In this document: positions 9,898 through 19,482 of the stretch, one piece after another | Position numbering within the stretch: position 1 is the first letter of the stretch | Layout: each line of letters opens with the position of its first letter | Source of the DNA: JARBAU01 sp040414675 | GTDB taxonomy: Archaea > Thermoproteota > Nitrososphaeria > Nitrososphaerales > Nitrososphaeraceae | Length of the DNA: 64,000 bases | Reading direction: 5' to 3' | NCBI GenBank assembly: GCA_040414675.1 | Contig: JBEDUN010000164.1 | Location: forward strand, 29,481 to 93,480 | Notes under the pieces: generated by a model | Told to the model about the DNA's origin: nothing | Seen by the model: only the letters and a program-made list of their open reading frames with translations | The model's database searches: none | Translations under genes and position numbers: made by a program

Positions 9898-12800
9898 TCA
9901 CTTTTTGCTTATATTTGTCTTCCTGTCAATATTCTCAGTTTCAGAGGACTCTGACGAATTAAGGAGCTTCTCGATATCATCCTCATCTTCTTCTGTCTGA
10001 CCAGCTTCTGCAGCAACAAGTGCATCTGCTTTTGCTTTCCTCCTCTTTCTAATGATCCTTATTATTATGAACGCTACAATAGCGAGAATCACTAAAATGA
10101 TGATTGGCATTGGGATACCGAGAATTGTGTTTTGCGAATGACGATCTCCGCGCGTGTGGGAAGTCTGAGGTTTTACCAGCAATGTTTGATTTATTGTCGC
10201 TTCATGACTATTTTTGAGGTCATCACTATATGTTATTTTCAGAGATACCGGATGGCTGCCCTGAAGAGTTGAGTTATCGACATTTGTAAGTGGGATGCTA
10301 AATGGTAGTGGCGAGTCAGGTTGGAGGTCACCTAAGTATTGGGGAGGTGGCAATGAGAATGAAGATGTAGACAGTCCTAACCCTGATGATTGGGAAACGT
10401 TATTTCGATGTTGGTCAGATGTCTGATTTTGATGATGTCTTCCATTATCAACTTGCTCTCTCGCTGAGCTAGTCGTGAATGGTTGATTTACAAGCTGGGC
10501 AGTAGTGTATAGGCCAATCGTATTTCCTTGATTCAAAAGATTACCTACCAGATTAGGTGTCCCAGCAACATAATTTATTCCCAAATCAGTGACACTAACT
10601 CGTATATCGCCTATCACGTTTCCACCTAAAACAAATGAACCAATTTTGGATTGTCCTCCGGAAATATATTGTAGCGTTACCAAAAACGATACAGGGGCAG
10701 CAATCAAGGAAGTGGATGCATATATTTTAGTTGTGAATTCATTTTTTGAATGGGGGGCTATGCTTGGAATGCTCCAGAGCGAATCCCCAACAATCTTCAA
10801 ATCATCAGATTCCGATGCTATTGATGCCACTGCGTTTGTGAGAGGAAAATCATTGTTATTAGAAATTGTGAATTTCATGTCTTGTACTTTACCCGCCGTA
10901 AGAATGAGCGAAGAACTATTTAGACTATTACTCTTAACGCTTGACTGTTGGTTATTTAACGTAGCACTATATGCAACTTTAAAAATTTGATGATCTCGGT
11001 TATAATGCAAATTACCGTCGTTAGCTACATATGTGGGAAATTCTGGTTTCGGATCTTCATTCGTAGAATTAGAGTGTTGTGTTGAGCGGAAAAGTGCAGG
11101 ACTTATTTGGTTATGATCCTTAAAAGAATAGGCACTTGCCGTAACGCCCGAAGCAGTGATACCATTTGGATTACCATTCTGGTTACTATTTAGCGATCCG
11201 GTATTGTTAGTAGAACTACCCGAAGGACCTACGCTGATTCCAGCTTCTGGAGGAGTCGGTAATACAAGTAACCCTACCGATGCACTTGTGCTCTTTGAAT
11301 CTCCAGTAGCTGCGGTGTATGAAATTTGAAGATTCAGGTTTTGTAAAGTCCCACCAGCGGATTCTGAAGGATATATAACGGGATCAATTTCTGCAGTACC
11401 GTTTACAGGTATAGTTCCTAGGTTAAAGGTTCTAGAGCCTAAGTTTACGGCCGGAACAGTGGAAGTCGGAGAGGTAGTGGTTACTTGGCCAGGAGTATTG
11501 GTGGTAGTAGTAGAGGACGTGTTGTTAGTGTTACTTGTAGTCCCAGGCTGATTGACAACAACATTATTTGCTATACTGTTACCACTTATGCTCGAAATAG
11601 TTACAAGAACGCTATTCGCATCGGCTGTTCCTTTATTCTTGATGTTTATGACGGCTGTGTTGGAAAATCCTGGCTTCAAACTAGTAGTCTTGGAACTTGT
11701 GTCTAAAATAACCTTTCCAGGCAGTGAAAAAGGCACCATATATGTTTGAGTATTATATACACCTGGCTCAAGAGATGGCACCTTAAAATAGTATATTCTA
11801 AGTGATGCACTGTAATCGCCAACCTTCACCACTTTACCTATATTCACCTTGAAATAAAGGGTATAAGTCTGTCCTGATTTTACTACGTTGGTAAAACTGG
11901 CAATTGCTGTCTGCTGTTGCTGCTGACCTTGAGATTGTAAATTGGTGATACCCGTTTGCTGAACCTTAGGAGCCTGACCATTATTACCTGCTGAGCCTCC
12001 CACACTAGTCGCAGAGGTAAATCCAGGAGGAAGTGTGAGGTATCCGATTATTCCATTAATATCCGAAAATTCCGTGTTACTCAATACTACTGCAAATATG
12101 GATTGCCCTTCCCCAGGCCCAACTTCTTGCTGAGGAGGTATCGGAAGCGCAGAAGAAGTAGATGAGCATACTGACAAGGAAGAAGAATTGCTATTAGCTG
12201 AACAGACTGACGAGTTTGCAGCCCAGTAGGAATCAACAAAGCCATTAGTGAAGATACTTCCTCCGGTACCTTGAATATTTTGTATTTGATCTGGACTATT
12301 AATATCAAGTTTGTTCTGAGTATTAGATATTGATCCAAGTTCAAAATTCTGTCCTAGAGTTCTATTTATTATTAGTTGATGGGCATTTTTTAGATCATCA
12401 CTGTAAGTTATATTCAGTGCAACTGGATACAATAAAGGCTGGCCAGCTGCTTGAACATTTGTCAGTTGTGGTTCGTTTAGATAAGCCGTAGATTTCTCAA
12501 TGGTATTTTTGGACTCTTGTACTCCATTATCCCTGATCAAAGTATTAATGTTATTTTGCTGTGCGGACAATCTATCTGGCTGTTTATTGATTCTGAGTGG
12601 GATATTGAAGGGTACTGGAGAGTTTGCAGGAATACTTCCAAGATAATCTGAGGAAACCGGTAAGATCGTTATGCCACGAGATACACCTTGTGAGTTCGTC
12701 ATGTTGTTGTTTCCTATACCTTCAGGCTGAACCATTTGGATATTAGTAAAGAGAGCTGGAGTGTTTCCCTCATTTAACAAGTTGCCGACGAGGTTGGGGG

Positions 12801-13392
12801 TACTACCTAAATATCTTATACCTAAATTATTAATTTCTAGCTTAATGTCGCCTATCACGACTGCACCTATGTCAAAAGAGTCAGTTTTTATCTGTTGCCC
12901 ATTTTGGATATATTGTACAGTCACTGTAAAAAAAACTGGTGATCCAATCAAAGTCGGTGATGCGTAAACCTTTGTTGACAACACAATGTTCGAACCAGGT
13001 CTTAGACTTTGCAAATTCCATTGTGTGTCGCCAAGAATTCTGACTGAGCCAGATTGTGATATCAACGAAACTGCCAGGTCGGAAATCCTAGGCAGCGGCT
13101 GGTCCTGTGAGTTAAAGCCTTGCAGTGACAGTGTATTCGCTTGGCCATTGGATGGTCCTCTGATACTAAAATTAAAATCTTGGACCTTGCCTGCGGTGAT
13201 ATGGATTAAGGACTGATCTGGGTCACTGTTTGACGGTGTAGAATGCAGTATTGAAGTTCGGGCAGGTGTAGTAAATGCTGCTGAAACTCCATCCATGCTT
13301 GAAATAGATCCACTAATAAGGATTGATATCATGCACAAAATAATCATGAGATTTTTATTGAATTGAAAATTTAAAATATTAGTTTTCAACAT
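9898..13392 (-). CDS. Large anchored surface protein with duplicated CARDB/NEW3-like beta domains
   Basis: The 1164-residue protein begins with a signal sequence (hydrophobic segment near residues 14-32) and ends in a transmembrane helix at about 1085-1110 followed by a basic and then acidic tail (RKRRKAK, EEDEDD). In between it is Asn/Ser/Thr-rich and beta-rich. Two copies of a segment are evident: one from about residue 62 and one from about 830, each opening with TAGKVQD and containing TPNLVGNLLN; each is followed downstream by a YSDDLKN motif. The layout resembles archaeal S-layer-like proteins with CARDB/NEW3 domains, exposed outside the cell. The gene starts inside the end of the ATPase gene (14-bp overlap), so the two are translationally coupled. 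The start is the ATG at 13392. Function is unknown. Confidence 0.78.
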   Translation of the reverse strand: MLKTNILNFQFNKNLMIILCMISILISGSISSMDGVSAAFTTPARTSILHSTPSNSDPDQSLIHITAGKVQDFNFSIRGPSNGQANTLSLQGFNSQDQPLPRISDLAVSLISQSGSVRILGDTQWNLQSLRPGSNIVLSTKVYASPTLIGSPVFFTVTVQYIQNGQQIKTDSFDIGAVVIGDIKLEINNLGIRYLGSTPNLVGNLLNEGNTPALFTNIQMVQPEGIGNNNMTNSQGVSRGITILPVSSDYLGSIPANSPVPFNIPLRINKQPDRLSAQQNNINTLIRDNGVQESKNTIEKSTAYLNEPQLTNVQAAGQPLLYPVALNITYSDDLKNAHQLIINRTLGQNFELGSISNTQNKLDINSPDQIQNIQGTGGSIFTNGFVDSYWAANSSVCSANSNSSSLSVCSSTSSALPIPPQQEVGPGEGQSIFAVVLSNTEFSDINGIIGYLTLPPGFTSATSVGGSAGNNGQAPKVQQTGITNLQSQGQQQQQTAIASFTNVVKSGQTYTLYFKVNIGKVVKVGDYSASLRIYYFKVPSLEPGVYNTQTYMVPFSLPGKVILDTSSKTTSLKPGFSNTAVINIKNKGTADANSVLVTISSISGNSIANNVVVNQPGTTSNTNNTSSTTTTNTPGQVTTTSPTSTVPAVNLGSRTFNLGTIPVNGTAEIDPVIYPSESAGGTLQNLNLQISYTAATGDSKSTSASVGLLVLPTPPEAGISVGPSGSSTNNTGSLNSNQNGNPNGITASGVTASAYSFKDHNQISPALFRSTQHSNSTNEDPKPEFPTYVANDGNLHYNRDHQIFKVAYSATLNNQQSSVKSNSLNSSSLILTAGKVQDMKFTISNNNDFPLTNAVASIASESDDLKIVGDSLWSIPSIAPHSKNEFTTKIYASTSLIAAPVSFLVTLQYISGGQSKIGSFVLGGNVIGDIRVSVTDLGINYVAGTPNLVGNLLNQGNTIGLYTTAQLVNQPFTTSSAREQVDNGRHHQNQTSDQHRNNVSQSSGLGLSTSSFSLPPPQYLGDLQPDSPLPFSIPLTNVDNSTLQGSHPVSLKITYSDDLKNSHEATINQTLLVKPQTSHTRGDRHSQNTILGIPMPIIILVILAIVAFIIIRIIRKRRKAKADALVAAEAGQTEEDEDDIEKLLNSSESSETENIDRKTNISKK

Positions 13393-14101
13393 TCACAACT
13401 TCTTTTTCAATTGTACCATCTCGGATATGGATTGCTCGATCGGTTCTGGCAGCTAGATCTGGATTGTGTGTTACCATGATTATAGTTCTCGAAAATTTGT
13501 TTGAAAGCATAGTTAGTAAACCAAATACATCCTCGCCAGTTTTTGTATCCAGATTGCCAGTAGGTTCATCTGCAAGGATAATCTTTGGATTGTTCATCAG
13601 TGCTCTAGCTATTGCTACTCTTTGTTGCTGGCCACCGCTAAGATTGGTTGGTTTGAACTTGGCTTTATCTCGAATACCAAGAAATCCCAGAAGTCTCAAC
13701 GCACGGCGTCGTCTATCTTTGTCGCTCATTCCACCAGTAATTCCAGGAAACTCTACATTCTTTAAAACGGTCGTTCTATTAATCAAATTATATGATTGGA
13801 AGATAAAGCCAATTGTGTTATTTCTTAAAGTAGAAAGCTGAGAGTCATTCAAAGTAAATATATCAATTCCATTAATAAATACCTTACCGGACGTAGGTCT
13901 ATCCAGTGCACCTAGCATATTCATAAGGGTCGACTTACCACTACCAGATGGTCCAACTATAGATACGAACTCACCCTTGTTAACTGAGAAGGATACATTT
14001 TTCAACGGAACTACCTTGCCCATAGAAGAAAAGTATACCTTTGTTAAATTTTCGACTTTCAATGTTTCGGTATCGTATCCATAACCGTAATGTCTATTCA
14101 T
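13379..14101 (-). CDS. ABC transporter ATP-binding protein, LolD/MacB type
   Basis: This 240-residue stand-alone ATPase has Walker A GPSGSGKST near residue 51, Q-loop FIFQSYNL near 98, the signature LSGGQQQRVAIARAL near 154 and Walker B IILADEPTGNLD near 175. The features (DRPTSGKVFINGIDI, NLINRTTVLKNVEFP) are those of the MacB/LolD/FtsE group, which work with a permease having a large extracytoplasmic domain to act on lipoproteins, peptides or surface structures rather than to import. No FtsX/MacB-like permease is encoded nearby. Instead the downstream partner is the coupled surface protein. The ATG at 14101 starts the operon. Confidence 0.9.
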   Translation of the reverse strand: MNRHYGYGYDTETLKVENLTKVYFSSMGKVVPLKNVSFSVNKGEFVSIVGPSGSGKSTLMNMLGALDRPTSGKVFINGIDIFTLNDSQLSTLRNNTIGFIFQSYNLINRTTVLKNVEFPGITGGMSDKDRRRRALRLLGFLGIRDKAKFKPTNLSGGQQQRVAIARALMNNPKIILADEPTGNLDTKTGEDVFGLLTMLSNKFSRTIIMVTHNPDLAARTDRAIHIRDGTIEKEVVNVEN

Positions 14102-14191
14102 AATAATTTAATTCTCCCCAAACGATACTATTATTAGGTATATTATCCTGTCAAATTACTTTTACTTCTTTTACTTATAAAAATCATTCGA

Positions 14192-14208
14192 TACATTCGT
14201 CGAATGTA
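14192..14208. promoter_or_regulatory. Palindromic site shared by two promoters (copy 2)
   Basis: TACATTCGTCGAATGTA is a perfect 8-bp inverted repeat around a single central base, and is the longer of two matching sites. It lies 91 nt before the ATPase start at 14101 and 120 nt before the divergent secreted-protein start at 14329, so it could serve both. On the minus strand a TATA-like TTTTATAAGT follows directly (14171-14184 region). A further half-site, CATTCG, lies at 14185-14190. Confidence 0.65.
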
Positions 14209-14328
14209 CCGCTTGAGAGTACTTTGAAATCCATCTGAACTATGTTAAGATGAAATTGATAAATGTAAAGATTAAATCAAAACCTCCATTATCCATATAT
14301 CTGTAACTCACAAAACAACAAAAAGACG

Positions 14329-16131
14329 ATGCGCCTTCATTATTCAAAAAAATGTATTGAAAGTATTACGAATAATAGAAATCAAATATTTCATTGCTAT
14401 CACAATAGAATAAAGTGTGTGGTTGCAATTATCAGTATCTTCCTCATTTTGTCGGGTTCAATTAGCTCAATAAGGCTAGTATCTGACCTGAATATTTTCC
14501 CTAAGATGCCTCAGGAAGCTAATGCGCAGTCTACTTCTAGTACGCCCTCGATTTTATTTTCATCCAATTTTTCAAATTTTTCTAGTACCCCTCCACCAAT
14601 GCCTAACAAACAGAATATTTTTTGTGGTAACATACAAATTGCAAAATCATTGTCAACAAATAATTCAAATTCTTCGATTTCACCTGCGCAGACTCAGCAG
14701 AATAACACTTTCATCTGCGGCAATAACATACGGAGCGGCAATTCAAATTCCAACTCCTCAGTCATTCCTAAATCTAGATTTTTGCTAATTAGCAAGAATC
14801 TTTCGATAAACAAAACTAGATCAACATCTAGTGCGACGTTCAAGAATATAACCAACGGTCCGGTTAGATTCCAGTTTGTAAATTCTTATTGGACAGATAA
14901 CACTGCTCCTGGAGGTGTTGACGCAGGGTCCTCGTCTGATAGAACACCTGCAGCTGCATTGCAGCCTGTAGTTAGACAAGAGGTAGGACCAGGCGAAGGG
15001 ACTTCCATATTAGCAGTAGAACTCATCAACAGGGGCTTTGTAGACGTTACTAGTATCAGGGGTACATTACATCTGCCAGCAGGATTTCGTGCAGTAGTTC
15101 CTCCAGATGATAACGACCCTGTTACGAACTCGACTAACACAACTGAGAGTGTTCATTCTATCGTTCCGGCTGGCAATTCTAGTATACTAAATTCTAGTCT
15201 GACGACTCGTAGTAGTAATAACACTCCAAATAGCATTGCTGATGGCAGGACTGCAGTTGCAAGCTATAATGGACTGGTTAAAGCTGGACAAACATTCATT
15301 CTATACTTTCCAGTGTATGTCGAATCCTCAGCTCAGGTCGGAAAAGTTTATCATGGATCGCTTAGCCTACATTTCTTTACACTAGAACAAGAAAGGAAAA
15401 TAAACTCAGAATTTAATACAGCATCTAAAGCTCGGGCATTTGATCTATCACGAGAAATTAATGCTACTGCAACGGTACAAATATTAAAATCACTTGACAA
15501 ACTAAATGCTAAAGATAAATCAAATTTAAAAACTACTAATAGAGTAACACCTTTCGAGTCAACCTCGAGAACTATTGATGTTCCCTTTGAACTTAGTGGC
15601 AAGGTGATATTGGATGTTTTTGCAATTCCAGAGTCACAACTATTGAACGGTAGTAGGAGTCTTGCTTCATTATTATCTGCAAGTCAGTTTAACGTTTTAA
15701 CTGCAAACCCAGGATCTCCGACCAGAGTAGCACTTGTTATTAGAAATGAGGGATCTGCTATAGCTAACGGTGTCATTGCTGATGTTATGTCTAGAAATCA
15801 AGCCGCAACTGCGAACAACATCATTACTCCAGCAGTAGGAAATCTATCTGTTTCAAGTAATGTCGTCCAACAAAATAATATTATCCCCCTCATAATTCTA
15901 GGCAGTAGTACATTCAACATTGGATCGGTTCAAGTTAATCAGGTTAAAAAAGTAGATACTGCCGTTTTTCCTAGTATCGCCGTAGGAGGTACTCTTGAAA
16001 TTTTGACAATTCATATAACTTACAACGATGCCTATGGGAACAAGAAGACTACTGATAAAATAGTAGGTGTTCAAATACTGCCCCAGAGTCCACAATCTGC
16101 GCTCAATGTCTCACCATTTGCTCGTCAATAG
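14329..16131 (+). CDS. Secreted beta-rich surface protein related to the middle of the 1164-residue neighbour
   Basis: A 600-residue protein with a hydrophobic signal segment near residues 30-48 and a plausible cleavage region around EANAQS at about 63. The mature chain is Ser/Asn/Thr-rich, with many N-glycosylation-type NxS/T sites. The segment around residues 185-250 (NSYW, then QEVGPGEG, then LHLPAGF) matches the corresponding part of the large anchored protein (DSYW, QEVGPGEG, LTLPPGF), so the two genes share ancestry. No C-terminal membrane helix is visible, unlike the neighbour. The gene is read divergently from the ABC ATPase and shares its intergenic palindrome. Function unknown; external matrix or adhesion is a guess. 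Confidence 0.75.
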   Translation: MRLHYSKKCIESITNNRNQIFHCYHNRIKCVVAIISIFLILSGSISSIRLVSDLNIFPKMPQEANAQSTSSTPSILFSSNFSNFSSTPPPMPNKQNIFCGNIQIAKSLSTNNSNSSISPAQTQQNNTFICGNNIRSGNSNSNSSVIPKSRFLLISKNLSINKTRSTSSATFKNITNGPVRFQFVNSYWTDNTAPGGVDAGSSSDRTPAAALQPVVRQEVGPGEGTSILAVELINRGFVDVTSIRGTLHLPAGFRAVVPPDDNDPVTNSTNTTESVHSIVPAGNSSILNSSLTTRSSNNTPNSIADGRTAVASYNGLVKAGQTFILYFPVYVESSAQVGKVYHGSLSLHFFTLEQERKINSEFNTASKARAFDLSREINATATVQILKSLDKLNAKDKSNLKTTNRVTPFESTSRTIDVPFELSGKVILDVFAIPESQLLNGSRSLASLLSASQFNVLTANPGSPTRVALVIRNEGSAIANGVIADVMSRNQAATANNIITPAVGNLSVSSNVVQQNNIIPLIILGSSTFNIGSVQVNQVKKVDTAVFPSIAVGGTLEILTIHITYNDAYGNKKTTDKIVGVQILPQSPQSALNVSPFARQ

Positions 16132-16137
16132 ATCAAC

Positions 16138-16156
16138 CATTTCAGAAGTTGAAATG
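16138..16156 (+). terminator. Hairpin just after the secreted-protein stop codon
   Basis: CATTTCA and TGAAATG form a perfect 7-bp stem with a 5-nt loop, 6 nt after the stop. No long T-run follows, so it may stabilise the 3' end rather than terminate. Confidence 0.4.
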
Positions 16157-16563
16157 ACCTTAAATCTTCACTTTCTATATAGGCTAGTACTAGTGCGCAT
16201 TTACGCTAGCACTTAGTAATAAGGCCATACTAGAATATGATCTTATTATTCCATGTGATAGAATTGGTCGATCTTAACTTGTCAACAAATTGACGATAGG
16301 ATTGATAGAACTCTGCCAGTGCTTAAGCGTTATCCGCTGGACAATTCAGCCATAGCAGGCAAAGCTGCCAACTTTAATATTCGGAGGATAGATATCTCTC
16401 AGTCGCATTATACTCAGAACTCGAGCTAAATGTAGTATAATTGAATGGCTTGTATAGAAATGATAGACCCTGAACTGCATGATAAAATATTCCTACCAGA
16501 GTTGTACAGGGGAGATAATTCAGGCACATTTAAAGGTGCAATTATCTAATACCGATCTCAAAT
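16157..16563. other. Intergenic region, nothing recognised
   Basis: Roughly 400 bp with stops in all frames. No RNA gene or repeat was seen. The promoter of the following gene lies at its right end; an A/T-rich ATTTAAAGG at about 16528 is a weak TATA candidate. Confidence 0.35.
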
Positions 16564-17301
16564 TTGGCAAAACACGATTGCTCATTAACATCTGTAAGGG
16601 AATCTCTCGAGCTTTTGTCGAAAAATTGGTCGATAGATCCCCAAATTTATGATTTACAGCTAGGAAATAGGAAGGACGTCTATGACACCGCTTTAAAAGT
16701 AAATAAGGTCACATTCCATATACCAACTCTAGCAACAGAAAATCTGTTTGTTTTGTGGAAATGTTTGTGGCCGGATTGTCATAATTGCTGCGATCGACAA
16801 GGGAGGCTGCCCCTTACCAGTGATGATGTGCATATAATAACAAGAAAAATGGGATACAGACTACAGTCAGATTTTCTCAAAAATGAAGCAAGAATATCAA
16901 GTTGGGACGAAAGGGACGAAAAAGGAAACATCTCTACTTTATTTTCTATGCTATCGTTGAAGCGAAAGCAAGATGAGAATGAATATGAGGATGGAACTCC
17001 TATTAGTTGTAGATTTTTGGGCAAAGACGGTGCTTGTGAGCTACATCCAGAAAAGCCTGGAGTATGTTGGCTATATCCTTTTGCGTCATGGATAAATGTT
17101 GAGAATAATTTGCCAGTAATACACGCTACATTCCAATTTACAGGGGACTGTCCTGGATTTTATCTGAGTGATTCATTAGATCAAATAATGCCCATACTAG
17201 AGGAATACTCAAAGACCATATTCAAATACAATATGGCGGTTAGAAGGACTGTAAGAAACAACTATGGTCTGATCAATTTCGTTTCTTCTAACTCATCTTA
17301 G
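16564..17301 (+). CDS. YkgJ-family cysteine-cluster protein
   Basis: The 245-residue protein contains CLWPDCHNCCDRQG near residues 68-81 and, further on, SCRFLGKDGACELHPEKPGVC near 148-168. These spaced cysteines are the signature of the YkgJ (CxxCxxCC) family, which binds zinc or an iron-sulfur cluster; the role is not known in detail. A TTG start at 16564 is used because no suitable ATG precedes the conserved part. The ArsA-like ATPase gene begins 32 bp after its stop, so the two are probably one operon. Confidence 0.82.
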   Translation: MAKHDCSLTSVRESLELLSKNWSIDPQIYDLQLGNRKDVYDTALKVNKVTFHIPTLATENLFVLWKCLWPDCHNCCDRQGRLPLTSDDVHIITRKMGYRLQSDFLKNEARISSWDERDEKGNISTLFSMLSLKRKQDENEYEDGTPISCRFLGKDGACELHPEKPGVCWLYPFASWINVENNLPVIHATFQFTGDCPGFYLSDSLDQIMPILEEYSKTIFKYNMAVRRTVRNNYGLINFVSSNSS

Positions 17302-17333
17302 TATCGATCACAAACTTGACTAAACATTAGGCC

Positions 17334-18548
17334 ATGAGACTAATTATCTATACTGGAAAAGGAGGTACAGGCAAGACTGTGACATCCTCATCCACAGCCA
17401 TTAAGTTGGCCGATCAGGGTCACAAATCTTTGTTGATTTCCTCAGACCCAGCACATACCTTGGGCGACGCATTTATGCTTCCGATTGAGAACTTAGAGAG
17501 CTATGGGGTACGTGAGGTTATGCCAAAATTATTCTTGCTGCAAATCGATCCAATTACTGAGATCAACAAGAAATATGATAATCTGCTTTCTTACATGGCG
17601 TCATTATTCACACAAAGAGGACTAGATGAGAGCATATCGTATGAAATTGCAATGATGCCAGGAATGACTCAGTTGTTTTCTTTATTAAAAATTGAAGAGA
17701 TCGTACGCGACAATTCATACGATGCAATAGTTATGGATATGCCTGCATCGGGAGAAGCATTGCGATATCTCTACCTTCCTAAGCTCGTAGGTAGCGTGGG
17801 TAGAAAGCTGATGGGAATTTTTGGCCTCTTCTCAGGTTTTACAAAAATATTTCAGGCTTTCTCTGTTATTTCGTCGCCTAATAATATCTCCCAATTCGAA
17901 CAAGATTTCTTCGATCGGCTTAAAAGCCTCGCAAAAATCATTACCGATTACAAGATCACAAGTATTAGACTTGTCGCTAACCCTGATTCATTTAGTATAG
18001 AAAATGCTAAAAGATCTCTAATGTTAGCAAATCTATATGGAATTAATGTCGACCTTGCAGTAATTAATAAAATTTGGCCAGCCGCGGAATTGAAAAACAC
18101 CAATGATCCATCTTATACTTACTTTGAAAATTGGTCAAATTTTCAAAAGGCAAAGGTAGAGGAGGCGAGAATCAACTTCTATCCAATCCCAGTCAGAGAA
18201 ATTCCTCTACATCAAACAGAATTAGCTGGTATTGAATCGCTGCGTCTGAATGCGAATCTGTTATTTGGACAGGATAATCCCATGATGGTTTTCTATCATG
18301 GAAATCCATTGTCTGTCGTTAACAACGGAAAGGACAAGATGACATTAATAGTAAAAGTTCCATTTACAGAACAAAAAGATTTCGACATTAAACGTGTTAG
18401 TGGAGACGAGGTGATCATTAGAGTGCAAAGCCCAACAGGAAATATAGCAAATGTGCTTCCACTTCCTGCAATTGCTTACAATATGAAGATTGTCAAAGTA
18501 TTCTTACATAGTAACAATCTGAACCTGACCTTTGAGAAGGCGATTTAA
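17334..18548 (+). CDS. ArsA/Get3-family ATPase with a C-terminal HSP20-like domain
   Basis: A 404-residue P-loop ATPase. The deviant Walker A GKGGTGKT lies at residues 8-15, followed by switch I with SSDPAHTLGDAF near 40 and the DMPASGEALR region near 134, all typical of the ArsA/Get3 group. The last 70 residues (from about KMTLIVKVPF) resemble the HSP20-like domain found at the C-terminus of some archaeal and bacterial ArsA homologues. The single ATPase half, lack of arsenite-binding Cys triad and absence of arsB nearby argue against arsenite export; membrane-protein targeting is possible. The upstream YkgJ-type gene is probably co-transcribed. Confidence 0.87.
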   Translation: MRLIIYTGKGGTGKTVTSSSTAIKLADQGHKSLLISSDPAHTLGDAFMLPIENLESYGVREVMPKLFLLQIDPITEINKKYDNLLSYMASLFTQRGLDESISYEIAMMPGMTQLFSLLKIEEIVRDNSYDAIVMDMPASGEALRYLYLPKLVGSVGRKLMGIFGLFSGFTKIFQAFSVISSPNNISQFEQDFFDRLKSLAKIITDYKITSIRLVANPDSFSIENAKRSLMLANLYGINVDLAVINKIWPAAELKNTNDPSYTYFENWSNFQKAKVEEARINFYPIPVREIPLHQTELAGIESLRLNANLLFGQDNPMMVFYHGNPLSVVNNGKDKMTLIVKVPFTEQKDFDIKRVSGDEVIIRVQSPTGNIANVLPLPAIAYNMKIVKVFLHSNNLNLTFEKAI

Positions 18549-18805
18549 CTTCTTGAATTATAGATTCTAATAGATCAATGCCATTACAATCAAGCATCCA
18601 GTTGAATAGCTGACTTTGATTGTAACCATATACCTTGAGAAATCTTACGATACAATTCTAAGATCTAATAGGCATATTTTTTTGACTCGGAATTTTCACA
18701 AGTGATACAACAATACGTGCTTTGAATCGGCTAGTCTATTAATAGCTTCACATTCAGATAAAAAAGACTAGTAAATTTGGTTCATCTTTTACGAATATAA
18801 TATAG
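18549..18805. other. Intergenic region, convergent ends
   Basis: About 250 bp of AT-rich sequence between two convergent stops, with no recognised feature. Confidence 0.3.
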
Positions 18806-18994
18806 CTATATTATGTGAAGACGTTTAGCACACTCTATATGATAATAACTACGGGGTATACCTGTACTTACAATAATGTCAGTTCCGTTAATTTTTATCC
18901 CGCAAAAATAACAAGCCCCATTTTGTCTATTTTTAATAATTGAGCTTATACGATGAGTAATATTATATTGAGTTATTATTACCGGCCGTGGCAA
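18806..18994 (-). CDS. Small zinc-binding protein
   Basis: The 62-residue product has CYFCG near residue 32 and HIECAKRL near 53, spaced as a single treble-clef or LIM-like zinc site (C-x2-C...H-x2-C). The basic N-terminal region could bind nucleic acid. Very small proteins of this type are common in thaumarchaea. The chain is too short for a firm family assignment, but the ligand pattern and clean start favour a real gene. Confidence 0.6.
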   Translation of the reverse strand: MPRPVIITQYNITHRISSIIKNRQNGACYFCGIKINGTDIIVSTGIPRSYYHIECAKRLHII

Positions 18995-19482
18995 ATTTCA
19001 AAATACTTTAACTAGGTCTAACTATATATGATTCGGTTCCTTTCTCGTCCTTTATCTTATTGTCGATTCTTCTATTCGAGAGACGGTGTAAGATCAACAA
19101 ACTATATCGTTGAATGTGACATATTCGACAATCTTGCTAGTGGGTGACTGAATTGATTCAATATTTCAATCAAGCTTTACGAACTATGGCTGAGTTTTAC
19201 AGAATATTGAGTACGGAAGGTCCCTCGAAATAACAAGTACTACTGGTCTGGTATTTTTTAACAAGAATGCTACCTCATCATGCATGAACAATATCCACAA
19301 CTAGAATCAATGATTTTAGTCCTATCTATAGCATAACTAATAGTGTGCACAAAGAAAAGGTTCCAATGCAATTCTGTGCACAAATCTTCATGGAATTTAA
19401 TATTCAGATAGTCTGAGCTTATTCCAAGCAGGCACTATCATTATATCATGATTATTCTCTTATTGTAAATATAGAACTAAAG
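18995..19482. other. 488-bp intergenic region, nothing recognised
   Basis: Stops occur in all frames. No tRNA, repeat or IS remnant was identified. Promoters for the small zinc gene (left end) and the phosphatase gene (right end) must be here. Confidence 0.35.

Noticed and set aside
9768..9962. Plus-strand frame near the end of the giant surface protein
   Set aside because: It overlaps the surface gene's 3' end and its promoter neighbour and has no domain; likely accidental.
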